Shown here: piece by piece, positions 47,748-55,695 of the stretch
Layout of the letters: each line of letters opens with the position of its first letter
Numbering within the stretch: position 1 is the stretch's first letter
Assembly (NCBI RefSeq): GCF_024519455.1
Contig: NZ_JALJRY010000007.1
Span: 283,540 to 347,539 of the forward strand
Reading direction: 5' to 3'
DNA from: Streptomyces sp. STR69
GTDB lineage: Bacteria; Actinomycetota; Actinomycetes; Streptomycetales; Streptomycetaceae
DNA length: 64,000 nucleotides
Program-made: the position numbers and the translations under genes
Notes under the pieces: generated by a model
What the model was told of the DNA's origin: nothing
Database searches by the model: none
What the model saw: only the letters and a program-made list of their open reading frames with translations

Positions 47748-48554
47748 TCACTCGCTCGTCTCGACGGCGGCCGGGGCCGCGTGGACGGTGAACGTGCCGT
47801 CGCGGTGCCGGATCAGCCAGTCCCCGAAGCGGGCGACGACGTGGCCGGGCTTCTGACCGACGCGGAGGCCGACGGTGGTGACCTTGCCGTCGACGACCTC
47901 GGTGAAGGCCTTGGTGAAGACGCCGTCGCGGTCGAGCTGCCAGTCGATGAGTTCGTAGTTGCGCGGGGTCAGGTGCCAGGTCTTGCAGCCCGCGGCTTCC
48001 AGTTCGACGAGCGGCCGGCAGTGCGCGCACTCGGCGCGGACGTCGGCCAGCGGCTGCCCGGCCACGGCGCGGGCGACCTCGGCGTCGGTGACGTCGCCGA
48101 CCGGGCTGTCGCAGCCGTTGCAGTAGCGCTTCATGACGACGGCGGTGTGCTTGCGGCCGTCGGCGTCCACGGTGACGACGTCCGGGGTGTTCGTGCGGGG
48201 TGCGCCCGGTCGGGTCGGCCACCAGGCCTCGTGCTTCTCCTGACGGCAGAGCGCGCACAGAGCGCCGTGCCACGTCGCCGTCCCGCACTCCCCGCACTCC
48301 GACGACGGCCGCTTCGGCGGCTCACCGCCGCGCATCACGGTCACGCAGTCCGGGCACAGGCCATCGGGCAGTTCGGCGTCCGGCTCGGTCTCGACGAGAG
48401 CCTCGGGGACGACGGCCATGCCCTCGCAGGCCGTCAGGGCGAGGACGCCGGGCCTGGCCTCGGGGAAGAAGATCGGGCTGGGGAAGATGTGGCGGACGTT
48501 GGGGGTGGCGTCGGCGTACGGGCTGTGCGGGTTCGGGTCGAGGCGGTGGGGCAT
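47748..48554 (-). CDS. Multi-Cys zinc-binding protein
   Basis: The 268-residue protein has several Cys pairs (LCPDCVTVM, ECGECGTATWHGALCALC, RYCNGCDS, ECAHCRP) and a C-terminal beta-rich unit (VARFGDWLIRHRDGTFTVHA). It is the first gene left of the iteron array and a strong hairpin. It may be a phage regulator or DNA-binding protein; no family recognised. Confidence 0.62.
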   Translation of the reverse strand: MPHRLDPNPHSPYADATPNVRHIFPSPIFFPEARPGVLALTACEGMAVVPEALVETEPDAELPDGLCPDCVTVMRGGEPPKRPSSECGECGTATWHGALCALCRQEKHEAWWPTRPGAPRTNTPDVVTVDADGRKHTAVVMKRYCNGCDSPVGDVTDAEVARAVAGQPLADVRAECAHCRPLVELEAAGCKTWHLTPRNYELIDWQLDRDGVFTKAFTEVVDGKVTTVGLRVGQKPGHVVARFGDWLIRHRDGTFTVHAAPAAVETSE

Positions 48555-48593
48555 TGGGTGCTCCTGGGGTGGGTGGGTTGTTTGCACGGAGTC

Positions 48594-48627
48594 GGACCCC
48601 CCTCCCTCTCTTTAGAGAGGGGGGTCC
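48594..48627. terminator. Strong hairpin beside the iteron array
   Basis: GGACCCCCCTC and GAGGGGGGTCC form a perfect 11-base stem with a 12-base loop. It could end leftward transcription or be part of an origin structure. Confidence 0.65.
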
Positions 48628-48865
48628 GTGAGTAAGTGGCGTGAGTTTCGCGTGAGTTTTTGACCTGCGGTTTCGTCGAAAACGTGAACCGCGTGAGTTT
48701 CGGCGTGAGTATTTGCCGTGAGTTTTCACTCTGTGTGATCGTGAACCGCGTGAGTTTCGGCGTGAGTTTCTGGCCTGCACTGATGCCGGTTACCGTGAGC
48801 TGCGTGAGTTCCTGCGTGAGTTTGTTTGCAGCGTTAGCGTGAGCATCGTGAGTATTCGCGTGAGT
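48627..48865. repeat. Iteron-like array of 14 CGTGAG(T/C) repeats
   Basis: Copies of the heptamer start at 48627, 48640, 48651, 48692, 48704, 48717, 48749, 48761, 48794, 48803, 48815, 48838, 48847 and 48859, all in one orientation. Common steps are 9, 11, 12 and 13 bp. A longer unit of 28 bp (starting CGTGAACCGCGTGAGTTTCG) is repeated exactly at 48683 and 48740. The pattern resembles iterons bound by replication initiators. Confidence 0.75.
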
Positions 48866-48882
48866 TAATTTGTGACAGGTCA

Positions 48883-50382
48883 TCAGCCCGCCTCGGGGAG
48901 TTCGCCGGTCGCCGAGAACGCAGCCACGTATCCCGTCTGGCTCCCTCGCCCACCACCGTTCGAGATCTTGTGGGCGAGGCCCTTCTCGACGAGCTGGTCG
49001 AGCCGCCGACGGGCCTTCTCAACCTCCGACGCGGACGGCTTGCCCTTGTCCGGGCTGTAGATCTGGCACGCCAGCTGGTGCGGAGTCAGCGGGCCGCGGG
49101 CGTGCGCGAGGATGTCGAGCACGTCGACCTCGTGCCACACCTCCGTCACACCGGCCGGGTGGTCGTGCTTCAGGCGCCACGGGCCGCACTCCGAGGAGGG
49201 CTGCTTGAGGTGCTTGAAGGAGACGATCGGGTCGCCGGCCGCGCCCCACAGCGACACGACCGAACCGGCGCCCGCGGTGATCCAGGTGGATCCGTACAGC
49301 TCGTCCAGGCTGGTGGGCTCCTTGCCGCCTTCCTTGCCGCCGCCCTGCTTGCGGTGGTGGTGCAGGGCCAGCACCTCGATGCCCTCGACGAGGGTGCGCT
49401 GGATCGCGGAGTTGATGGCCTGTCCGCCTTCCTCGGAGGCGAGTTCGCCGGCCATGTCCTTGAGAGAGTCGAGGCAGACCATGTCGGCGTCGGCCTGCTT
49501 GCACAGGCGGAGCAGGACGCCGGGGTCCTTGATGAAGTCCTTCGGCGGCGGCCCGGGCCAGAAGGTGAGGTGCTGGTTGAGGAGGTCTCGGTGCTCGTGA
49601 GTGACCATGCGGGCCATGGAGCGGGCGGCCTGCTGGGGACGGTCGGACGCGAGGTACAGCACGCGCTTGGCGGGGCGGACGGCGAGGCCCAGGGCGTGCG
49701 GGCGGATGCCGATCGCGGCGAGGAGGACCTGCTGGCCGACGGTGGTCTTCCCGACGCCAGCGGGGCCCGCGATGATGAGCGCTTCGCCTTCGGCCCACAG
49801 GACGTTGTCGCCTTCGCCCCAGATGGCGGGGACGGTGTCGGGCCGGTCGAGGATGAACGATCCGCCGGGGACGAAGCGTGAGCCCCCGGTGGCGTGGCTG
49901 CTGCGCTGCTGGACATAGCCGGTGATCTGCTCTTCGAGGTCTTCGGCGGCACCCCCGTTGAGGACTCCGGAGCGCAGGCGTACGGCCAGGTCGTCGATGC
50001 GGCGCAGCCGGGTCTTGGCGTGGACGAGACCGGCGTAGTACTCGGCGTCGCCGGGCCCGATCTCGCGGGCGATGTCCCAGATGAGGGCGCCGTTGCTGAA
50101 GAGGCGGAGCTGTCCGGCTGTCTCGATGGTGGCGCGGAGGCTGACGGGGTCGACGGGCTTGCTCTCGGCGAGCTGCTGGCCGATGGCGTCCCACAGGGTG
50201 CGGTAGGCGGGCTGTGTGAAGTCGTCGCTTCCGACGATGTCTGCGGCTGTCTTGTACTCGTCGCTGAAGTTGATGCAGCGGTTGATGAGGGCGCGTTCGG
50301 CATCTGGGTCGCTGGGGGGCAATCGGTTGAGGCCGTCGTCGTCCGCCGTGTCGTGCGGGCTCATGTGGCGGACGTTGGTCAC
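48883..50382 (-). CDS. DnaB-type replicative helicase
   Basis: The 499-residue protein has a DnaB N-terminal-like domain (about residues 22-150: PPSDPDAERALINRCINFSD, YAGLVHAKTRLRRIDDLAVR), a RecA-like core with Walker A GPAGVGKTTVGQQ and Walker B region ADMVCLDSLKDMAGEL, and a C-terminal winged helix (about 420-490). It should unwind DNA at the phage origin. GTG 50382 follows GAGGAGACGAGC; ATG 50364 is an alternative. The iteron array lies just beyond its stop. Confidence 0.85.
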   Translation of the reverse strand: MTNVRHMSPHDTADDDGLNRLPPSDPDAERALINRCINFSDEYKTAADIVGSDDFTQPAYRTLWDAIGQQLAESKPVDPVSLRATIETAGQLRLFSNGALIWDIAREIGPGDAEYYAGLVHAKTRLRRIDDLAVRLRSGVLNGGAAEDLEEQITGYVQQRSSHATGGSRFVPGGSFILDRPDTVPAIWGEGDNVLWAEGEALIIAGPAGVGKTTVGQQVLLAAIGIRPHALGLAVRPAKRVLYLASDRPQQAARSMARMVTHEHRDLLNQHLTFWPGPPPKDFIKDPGVLLRLCKQADADMVCLDSLKDMAGELASEEGGQAINSAIQRTLVEGIEVLALHHHRKQGGGKEGGKEPTSLDELYGSTWITAGAGSVVSLWGAAGDPIVSFKHLKQPSSECGPWRLKHDHPAGVTEVWHEVDVLDILAHARGPLTPHQLACQIYSPDKGKPSASEVEKARRRLDQLVEKGLAHKISNGGGRGSQTGYVAAFSATGELPEAG

Positions 50383-50392
50383 GCTCGTCTCC

Positions 50393-50695
50393 TCAGAAAA
50401 GTCTGGTTGGCGGGCACTGGTGGGTGGTCAGGTGCTGGTGTGGGCAGTCGGGTGGGTGTCGGCCGCTGGTCCAGCGCAGTCGGAGGGCGCCGAAGGGGCG
50501 GCGGGGCAGGCACCAGACGAGGTCGTGCGCGGTGCTTGCCGCTCGCGCGGGCCCGTACGGGCGGGGTTCGTCCGGCGGCGGGAGGTCGACGCAGGCCTGG
50601 ATGGCGGCGACCTGGCCGACCGACTGGGTGAGGATCGGGGCGCCGCACGAGGGGCAGCGCCGGGGGCCAGCACTGCCCCTCGTACGGCCGGCCAT
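50393..50695 (-). CDS. Zinc-ribbon phage protein
   Basis: The 100-residue protein starts with CPSCGAPILTQSVGQVAAIQ and has a second Cys/His set near the end (CPHQHLTTHQCPP), a likely two-part metal site. This type lies beside helicase and DUF2303 genes in several actinophages. Function unknown. ATG 50695 overlaps the DUF2303 stop. Confidence 0.68.
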   Translation of the reverse strand: MAGRTRGSAGPRRCPSCGAPILTQSVGQVAAIQACVDLPPPDEPRPYGPARAASTAHDLVWCLPRRPFGALRLRWTSGRHPPDCPHQHLTTHQCPPTRLF

Positions 50696-51504
50696 CAGGC
50701 CGGGGTCCCGTTCAGGATCGGCTGCGCGATGTCCCCGTCGATCGCGTTGACGACGTCGGCGAACGCGGTACGCAGGATGTCGCCGGGCCGTTCCAGCTTG
50801 TAGCCCATGCGCAGGCCGCGGTCGGTGATGCGGTAGCGGAGGCGGGCGGTGAGCCGGTAGCCCTCACTGCCCTCGAAGGGGATGAGGCCGATGACGAACG
50901 TCTCCGGGACGGTGAGCTGTCCCTTCTGCCCGGCCTTCGTCGTCTGGGTCTCGACGTACTGGAACTGCCGTTGGCCGGTGGCGAGCCGGATGCCGGACTG
51001 GAAGTCGACCTTCGTGTTGGCCTGGAGGGACTGCGCGATCTCCAGCATGTCCGCGGAGGACGGGTCGAGGAGTTCGGGGAGGTGGTCTTCGAGGAACTCG
51101 GCGAAGTCTTCCTGGCTGAGGAGTTCGCCGTCGTTCTTGAGCCACTGCTTCCACGCGTCGGTGATGAACAGGGACAGAACGAGACGGTGATTGCCCCACG
51201 ACGGTTCGTCGGCGGCGTGTGCGTCGAGGACCGCGGTGACGGTGAGGCGCTCGCTGTCGGCGTAGACCTCGCTGGCGTCGGTGCTGTGCTTGGTGAAGTA
51301 CGCGTTCCAGGAGCGGGCGTCGCGGACGGTGGTGGTGCCGGCCTTCCGCGGCGGGATGCCCGTGTACTCGGGGCCCGTGAGGTCGAACTTCTGGACGCCG
51401 CCCGGGGTGTTGAAGGCGTGGACCTTGCCGGGTTCGAGGATGACGGGTGGTGCGGCGCGGAGCGCGGTGTCAACGATGACCTGCGCGTTGTCGGTGTTCG
51501 TCAT
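50695..51504 (-). CDS. DUF2303 (YfdQ-like) protein
   Basis: The 269-residue protein fits DUF2303: ILEPGKVHAFNTPGGVQKFD, RSWNAYFTKHSTDASEVYAD, RLVLSLFITDAWKQWLKNDG, FAEFLEDHLPELLDPSSADM and FVIGLIPFEGSEGYRLTARL. The family occurs in phage replication/recombination regions, but its role is not established. ATG 51504; RBS region normal. Confidence 0.82.
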   Translation of the reverse strand: MTNTDNAQVIVDTALRAAPPVILEPGKVHAFNTPGGVQKFDLTGPEYTGIPPRKAGTTTVRDARSWNAYFTKHSTDASEVYADSERLTVTAVLDAHAADEPSWGNHRLVLSLFITDAWKQWLKNDGELLSQEDFAEFLEDHLPELLDPSSADMLEIAQSLQANTKVDFQSGIRLATGQRQFQYVETQTTKAGQKGQLTVPETFVIGLIPFEGSEGYRLTARLRYRITDRGLRMGYKLERPGDILRTAFADVVNAIDGDIAQPILNGTPA

Positions 51505-51507
51505 GGA

Positions 51508-51873
51508 TCAGGCGTCCTTGTAGTCGGTGGTGGCGGGAGCGGTGCGGAAGTCGAGCTGCATCTGCCGGGGGTCGTTGCGGGTCGGGTTGCCGTCGTCGTC
51601 GACGAAGTAGATGGCGGCCGGCGGGGTGGACTTGGGGGCCTTCAGGTCCGACTCGACGCTGATGGCGAGGGGGTCGCCTTCGACGTGGCCCTTGGATGGC
51701 TCGACGAGGACCTTGATGACGAGCTGGCCCTTCTTGCCGTGCGTGGCGACGGCCTGGAGCAGCTCGTGCAGCTCCTCGCTGAGCGAGTGGTGGACGCGGC
51801 CGTTGAGGTGGCCGACGAGGAAGGCGGCGAACTCCGCGGGCTGCGCCTCGGTCTCGGTCTGCTGGACGGTCAT
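51508..51873 (-). CDS. Partner protein of DUF2303
   Basis: The 121-residue acidic protein (FLVGHLNGRVHHSLSEELHE, KKGQLVIKVLVEPSKGHVEG, RNDPRQMQLDFRTAPATT) is regularly found with DUF2303 genes in actinophages; its role is unknown. It ends three bases before the DUF2303 start. Confidence 0.68.
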   Translation of the reverse strand: MTVQQTETEAQPAEFAAFLVGHLNGRVHHSLSEELHELLQAVATHGKKGQLVIKVLVEPSKGHVEGDPLAISVESDLKAPKSTPPAAIYFVDDDGNPTRNDPRQMQLDFRTAPATTDYKDA

Positions 51874-51915
51874 GTGCGGTGGTGCCTTTCTGCGTTGGTG
51901 GTGCTGGCGTGGGGT

Positions 51916-51953
51916 CCCGGGGCCAGCGCTTGGGGGAAGTCGCTGGCCCCGGG
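51916..51953 (-). terminator. Strong hairpin terminator
   Basis: CCCGGGGCCAGCG and CGCTGGCCCCGGG form a perfect 13-base stem with a 12-base loop, between the small zinc protein at 51998 and the DUF2303 partner gene. Confidence 0.75.
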
Positions 51954-51997
51954 TGGCGGTCGCAGCGCTGGGGGTGCGCTGTCAGGTCGACCGCCCG

Positions 51998-52186
51998 TCA
52001 AGTGGCCTCTGTGGGCTGGCAGTTGGGCTTGTGGTCGCCGATGGGGTTGGCCTTCATGAAGTCGCGGACCTTGTCCCGGCCGGCGACCCGCTTGTGAGTG
52101 CCGCAGGCGGTGCACAGGAAGTCCGCGATGGGGGTCTGTCCCCAGTCGGTGCGACGGACTTGGACGCCGCCGAGCCAGCCGCTCAT
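51998..52186 (-). CDS. Small Cys-containing protein
   Basis: The 62-residue protein (MSGWLGGVQVRRTDWGQTPI, ADFLCTACGTHKRVAGRDKV) has a CTACGTH site and a later H-K-P-N-C that could complete a zinc ribbon. ATG 52186 overlaps the WhiB stop (ATGA), so it is co-translated with the WhiB genes. Confidence 0.62.
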   Translation of the reverse strand: MSGWLGGVQVRRTDWGQTPIADFLCTACGTHKRVAGRDKVRDFMKANPIGDHKPNCQPTEAT

Positions 52187-52437
52187 CGGATGCCTCGTGC
52201 CAGGTCGGCGCGTTCGGCTGCGGTGTGGCCGCCGTAGATGCCGTAGCGGGAGGTGTCCTCCGTGCGCATCGCCTCGTCCAGACACTGCCGGCGGACGGGG
52301 CAACGGGCGCACAGGTTCTTGATCTCGCGCACCCGGATCTTGCTCTCGGTGAAGAACTCCTCGACGTCGTAGCCCTGGCAGGCGGCGGCCTTGGCCCAGT
52401 CCAAGGCCGTGTCGAAGGCGGGGTATCGGCCGCTCAT
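52183..52437 (-). CDS. WhiB-family protein 2
   Basis: The 84-residue protein has the four Cys of WhiB proteins (AAACQG, then CARCPVRRQC), which hold a [4Fe-4S] cluster, and a GIYGG turn followed by a basic end (TAAERADLARGIR). WhiB-like proteins usually bind the primary sigma factor and change promoter use. It follows a second WhiB gene with ATGA overlap. Confidence 0.88.
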   Translation of the reverse strand: MSGRYPAFDTALDWAKAAACQGYDVEEFFTESKIRVREIKNLCARCPVRRQCLDEAMRTEDTSRYGIYGGHTAAERADLARGIR

Positions 52438-52721
52438 GCCGCTGCCCGCTGCTGCTGCCGCCGGTACGCCGTGTACATCGCGTACCGCTGCCCGGCTGAC
52501 TTTCCGCCACGGACGCCGAACCTGTTGCTCTTCGCCCGGCCGCCCTCTTCGCGGAGCGCGCTGATGAGGCAGGGTCGCGCCACCGGGCATCCGGCGCAGA
52601 TCTCCTTGGCGTAGTTGATGCCGCGGATGTCGCCGGGGCCGGGGAAGAAGGTGTCGTCGTCGACCTCGCGGCAGATGGCGAACTTCCGCCAGTCGGTGGT
52701 GGGTTCGGTGGATTGGCTCAC
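52434..52721 (-). CDS. WhiB-family protein 1
   Basis: The 95-residue protein has the first Cys in FAICREVDDDTFFPGPGD, the CAGCPVARPC triple and a GVRGGKSAGQRYAMYTAYRR basic end, all WhiB features. GTG 52721 overlaps the methyltransferase stop (GTGA). The two WhiB proteins are only distantly alike, so they may target different promoters or sigma contacts. Confidence 0.88.
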   Translation of the reverse strand: MSQSTEPTTDWRKFAICREVDDDTFFPGPGDIRGINYAKEICAGCPVARPCLISALREEGGRAKSNRFGVRGGKSAGQRYAMYTAYRRQQQRAAA

Positions 52722-54025
52722 GACAGCACCGCCTTCACGCGCTCGCCGAGCCAGCGGGCAGCGTTCACACTGACGGCGTTGCCGATGCCGAGGATCTGAT
52801 CCTCTTGGGTGCTGTCCGGGAGGATGTAGTCCGTCGGGAACCGCTGCGCGCTCGCCAGTTCGCGCGGGCTGAGCATCCGCAGAGTGCAGTCGTCGACCTC
52901 CGGAGCGGGCCGCACGAGGCTGTGGTGCGGCTTGCACGCCACCGTGGTGAGCGGCTCCGCCGTCGTACGGACGGCGCCCTTGCGACCATTGGGAACGATC
53001 AGGGCGTGATGACGTCCCTGTGCGGATACCGCGGGGACGGGACCCGTCGTGGCCACAGCTGTGGTGTTGCGGCGCAGCATCGCGACATGCGGATCATGCC
53101 CGTGCTTCGCCAGGCCAGCCGCGACCCGTTCGCGCGTGGAGGCGGCGTACGGGGTGAACTTCTTCCGGTCCGGGCGCCCGTCGCCGATCCGAGTGCCGGG
53201 CATCGACCAGTCGATGACATCGCCGATGGGCCGTACGGCCGGGTCGAGGATGAGATACCCGCACTGCCGGTTCGGGCAGCGGTAGTCGTACTGCACGCCC
53301 CAGCTGCCCATCTTGCGGCGACGCGGGTTGCGCCACACCTGCCGTGCCTCAACGGGCCCACACTCGGGGCAGAAAGCCCGTGGACGGACCTCAAGGTCGG
53401 GCAGCGGGATGCCTTCGCGGGTGAAGACGACATAGCCGCGGTTGCGGTGCTGTGGGGCGGCTTCGTTGTCGTCGTCGCCGAGGTGCGCACTAGAGGCACA
53501 CACGATCTGGTGGTTGTAGCCGAGGATCTTGAAGCCGCCGAGCCACCAGTCGAAGAGTTCCCAGTCCGTGAAGAACTCGATGACGTTCTCGCACAGCACC
53601 GCGTCGTACCGGTGGACTTCGGCCGCGGCGATGATGTCCAGCGCCGTGGCCCTGGTCCGCTCGAATCCGGGCTGGATCGGGTTGCCGTGCTCGTCGACCC
53701 GGACTTCCTTGCCGTCCGCTCCCAGGATGTACGTCTGCCCGTACGTCCTCTTCCGTCCGCCAGCCGGGGAGATCTCGGTGCAGATCGGAGACGCCCACAG
53801 GACACGCGTCTTGGGCAGGCTGCGCTTGTCGAAGGCATGGATGTCCTCGCACAGGTGCTCCACGCCCGGGTGGTTCGCCTCGTGCGCGTTGACCTGGACG
53901 CGGTTGTGGTTCATCACTAGGCGGGCGCGCATGCCGGCCTCGACGAGGCCCCGGGTGGATCCACCGAGTCCGCAGAACAGGTCGGTGAAGTCGATGTCCC
54001 AGTCGTGTTGGAAAGTCCAGCTCAT
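52718..54025 (-). CDS. DNA cytosine-C5 methyltransferase, orphan
   Basis: The 435-residue protein has motif I (DLFCGLGGSTRGLVEAG), motif IV with the likely catalytic Cys in WASPICTEISPAGG (SPIC rather than PPCQ), motif VI (AVLCENVIEFF), motif VIII (QHRNRGYVVF) and motifs IX/X (RMLSPRELASAQRFP; GNAVSVNAARWLG). A zinc-ribbon-like insertion (CPECGPVEAR...CPNRQCGY) lies near residues 218-262. No restriction enzyme is nearby, so it probably protects phage DNA or changes regulation. Confidence 0.87.
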   Translation of the reverse strand: MSWTFQHDWDIDFTDLFCGLGGSTRGLVEAGMRARLVMNHNRVQVNAHEANHPGVEHLCEDIHAFDKRSLPKTRVLWASPICTEISPAGGRKRTYGQTYILGADGKEVRVDEHGNPIQPGFERTRATALDIIAAAEVHRYDAVLCENVIEFFTDWELFDWWLGGFKILGYNHQIVCASSAHLGDDDNEAAPQHRNRGYVVFTREGIPLPDLEVRPRAFCPECGPVEARQVWRNPRRRKMGSWGVQYDYRCPNRQCGYLILDPAVRPIGDVIDWSMPGTRIGDGRPDRKKFTPYAASTRERVAAGLAKHGHDPHVAMLRRNTTAVATTGPVPAVSAQGRHHALIVPNGRKGAVRTTAEPLTTVACKPHHSLVRPAPEVDDCTLRMLSPRELASAQRFPTDYILPDSTQEDQILGIGNAVSVNAARWLGERVKAVLS

Positions 54026-54477
54026 CGGGTGGTCACCGCCTGTCGGTCCTCGGCGCGCCAGCGGTTGATCGTGCGCTGCGCGACCTGGAGCCGGTCGGCG
54101 ATCTCCGCCGCGCTATACCCGCGTCCGGTGAGGTGCCAGCAGGCGAGCCGTGCTTCCGCGCGGGAGAGCACGGGCAGCGGGTGGACGTTGAGGACGACGC
54201 ACTGCACTGCGCTCTCGTCGATCCCCGGGTGTCGGGGGCGCTGGACACGGGGCGTGTAGCGGATGGGGCGCGGCCCGGATGCGGGTCGGGTGGGTGTCGG
54301 GCGGCCGGGTCGACGGCGGGGCAGGGTGCGGGACTTGGGCAGTCGCTCGATGTGGCGGGCGGCTCCGCGGTAGTGCTTGGCCTGGCCGGGGTCGGTTTCG
54401 AGGTCGGCGGCGGTGCGGAGGAGGGCGGCGAAGTGGAGGGCGCGGCCGGGCTTGAGGCGGATGGTGATCTCGATCAT
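54022..54477 (-). CDS. HTH protein
   Basis: The 151-residue protein starts MIEITIRLKPGRALHFAALL, with a basic, Pro-rich middle and a C-terminal helix-turn-helix (HLTGRGYSAAEIADRLQVAQ, RTINRWRAEDR) like sigma region 4 or LuxR-type domains. ATG 54477 and its end both overlap neighbours by ATGA. Likely a phage regulator; target unknown. Confidence 0.68.
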   Translation of the reverse strand: MIEITIRLKPGRALHFAALLRTAADLETDPGQAKHYRGAARHIERLPKSRTLPRRRPGRPTPTRPASGPRPIRYTPRVQRPRHPGIDESAVQCVVLNVHPLPVLSRAEARLACWHLTGRGYSAAEIADRLQVAQRTINRWRAEDRQAVTTR

Positions 54478-55067
54478 CGAGCCACCGCCGGAGGCCACTT
54501 CGCCTTCGCGAGACGGTCCTTCTGGGCCTTCGGGAGTTCGAACTCGGCGTAACCGAGCCAGTCGAGGCCAGCCCAGCGGAGCCAGGCCGCGTCGCACTGG
54601 TTGTCGTCGGCGAACTCCCGCCCTGCCCGCTTGTACGCGGCCATGGCCATCGGGACCTTGTCGCCGGAGCCCTTCCCGGTCGCGTACGCCTTGAGAGTGG
54701 CGGCGGTGACGAGGACGTACGGGACGCCGGCCTCGATGAGGACCGAGCGGACGACGCCGTGCACCATGCTGATCGGCTTGGCGGCGAACGAGTTCTGAGG
54801 GATGTCCTCGATGACGGCCAGCGACGGGCGCACGTCGGAGCCCATCGGCCCGGCCCCGGTGCCGACAGCCCACTGAATGGCCTCGGCGATGTGAAGCAGG
54901 CGCCGGTCGCCGTCGCTCTGCTTGGTCTTGATGGTGGCGGTGGTGCCGTCGGCGTAGGCGATGCCGGTCGCGGTGAGCGACAGGTCGAGACCGATGACGG
55001 CGGGCCGGGGCCCGGCCGCCGTGGTGGCGGCCGGAACCTCGGTGCTGAACAGAGAGGGGGTGCTCAC
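54474..55067 (-). CDS. RuvC-like Holliday junction resolvase
   Basis: The 197-residue protein has an RNase H fold of the RuvC type: first acidic residue in AVIGLDLSLTATGIAYADG, second in LAVIEDIPQNSF, and the final acid pair region in FADDNQCDAAWLRWAG. The ATLKAYATGKGSGDK segment matches the RuvC VKKAVTGKGNADK-like motif. It should resolve branched DNA before packaging. GTG 55067 overlaps the upstream stop. Confidence 0.8.
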   Translation of the reverse strand: MSTPSLFSTEVPAATTAAGPRPAVIGLDLSLTATGIAYADGTTATIKTKQSDGDRRLLHIAEAIQWAVGTGAGPMGSDVRPSLAVIEDIPQNSFAAKPISMVHGVVRSVLIEAGVPYVLVTAATLKAYATGKGSGDKVPMAMAAYKRAGREFADDNQCDAAWLRWAGLDWLGYAEFELPKAQKDRLAKAKWPPAVAR

Positions 55068-55360
55068 TTCGCTCCCTCCGCAGACGCGTCTACGGCGAGC
55101 GGGTCGGGGCTCGGGTTGCGGCACTCCAGGCAGATGAACTGCCGCGTAACCAGCGTCCGGACGTGCAGCGTGACGATGCCCTGACTGGCACACAGAGCAG
55201 CGGTCCGGTCGAGGGCCTCCACCGGCCGCAGCAACAGCGGACGAGCGGGCCTACGGTGCTGACCGGACGGCTCCGGCCGCACGTACCAACGGCCAGCGAG
55301 GGCAGCGAGGATGAGCGCGCTCACGAGCGACGCGGCACCGACGGTGATCTGGTCGTTCAT
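55064..55360 (-). CDS. Small membrane protein with CxxC
   Basis: The 98-residue protein has an N-terminal membrane helix (VGAASLVSALILAALAGRWY), a basic Pro-rich loop and a Cys pair (FICLECRNP). Function unknown. ATG 55360 overlaps the coiled-coil gene stop. Confidence 0.55.
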   Translation of the reverse strand: MNDQITVGAASLVSALILAALAGRWYVRPEPSGQHRRPARPLLLRPVEALDRTAALCASQGIVTLHVRTLVTRQFICLECRNPSPDPLAVDASAEGAK

Positions 55361-55695
55361 GCCGCACCTCCGCAGGTGCAGCGCAGGACGGCGGCCTGGA
55401 GGATGTCGAGCTGCTTCTGGAGACCGCGGGCACGCTCGTGATCGCGAGCAGCCAGAGCCGCGAGCGACGTCAGCCCGCCGGTCCGACCGCCCTCGATCAA
55501 CGGCTTGCCCTCGACCGCGGCGGCGAGCTGCTCCTTGTCGGCGTCGGCCTGGACGAAGTGCTCGGCGCTCGTCTTGGCCGCGGCCTGGAAGGCGTCGCGC
55601 TCCTCGCGGGCGGTGTCGCGCTCCTTCATCAGGCGCGCGGCCTCGGCCCGAAGGCCGGCCATGTCCCGCTCGTAGCGGGCTCGGGAGATCAGCAT
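55357..55695 (-). CDS. Coiled-coil protein
   Basis: The 112-residue protein is a long charged helix (LRAEAARLMKERDTAREERD, AFQAAAKTSAEHFVQADADK) ending in RCTCGG. ATG 55695 (TGATG overlap, GGAGGG nine bases upstream) is better than ATG 55704, which would sit on its ribosome binding site. Function unknown. Confidence 0.62.
   Translation of the reverse strand: MLISRARYERDMAGLRAEAARLMKERDTAREERDAFQAAAKTSAEHFVQADADKEQLAAAVEGKPLIEGGRTGGLTSLAALAARDHERARGLQKQLDILQAAVLRCTCGGAA

Larger units (their letters stand above)
48555..48882. other. Candidate replication origin region
   Basis: No gene is supported here. The 328-bp region holds a perfect terminator-like hairpin (48594-48627) and the array of CGTGAG repeats (48627-48865). 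It lies between the replicative helicase gene and the leftward zinc protein gene and has clear AT-rich segments (TTTTTGACC, AGTTAATTTG) unlike the surrounding DNA. Confidence 0.6.

Noticed and set aside
48627..48865. CRISPR array
   Set aside because: Repeats are only seven bases with 2-36 bp between them, irregular, and partly overlapping in longer duplications. No Cas gene is present.
48434..48883. Leftward ORF through the repeat array with periodic KLTPKLTRFT-like peptides
   Set aside because: The periodic peptide simply reflects the CGTGAG DNA repeats; other frames are also open and equally periodic, and there is no convincing start or ribosome binding site.
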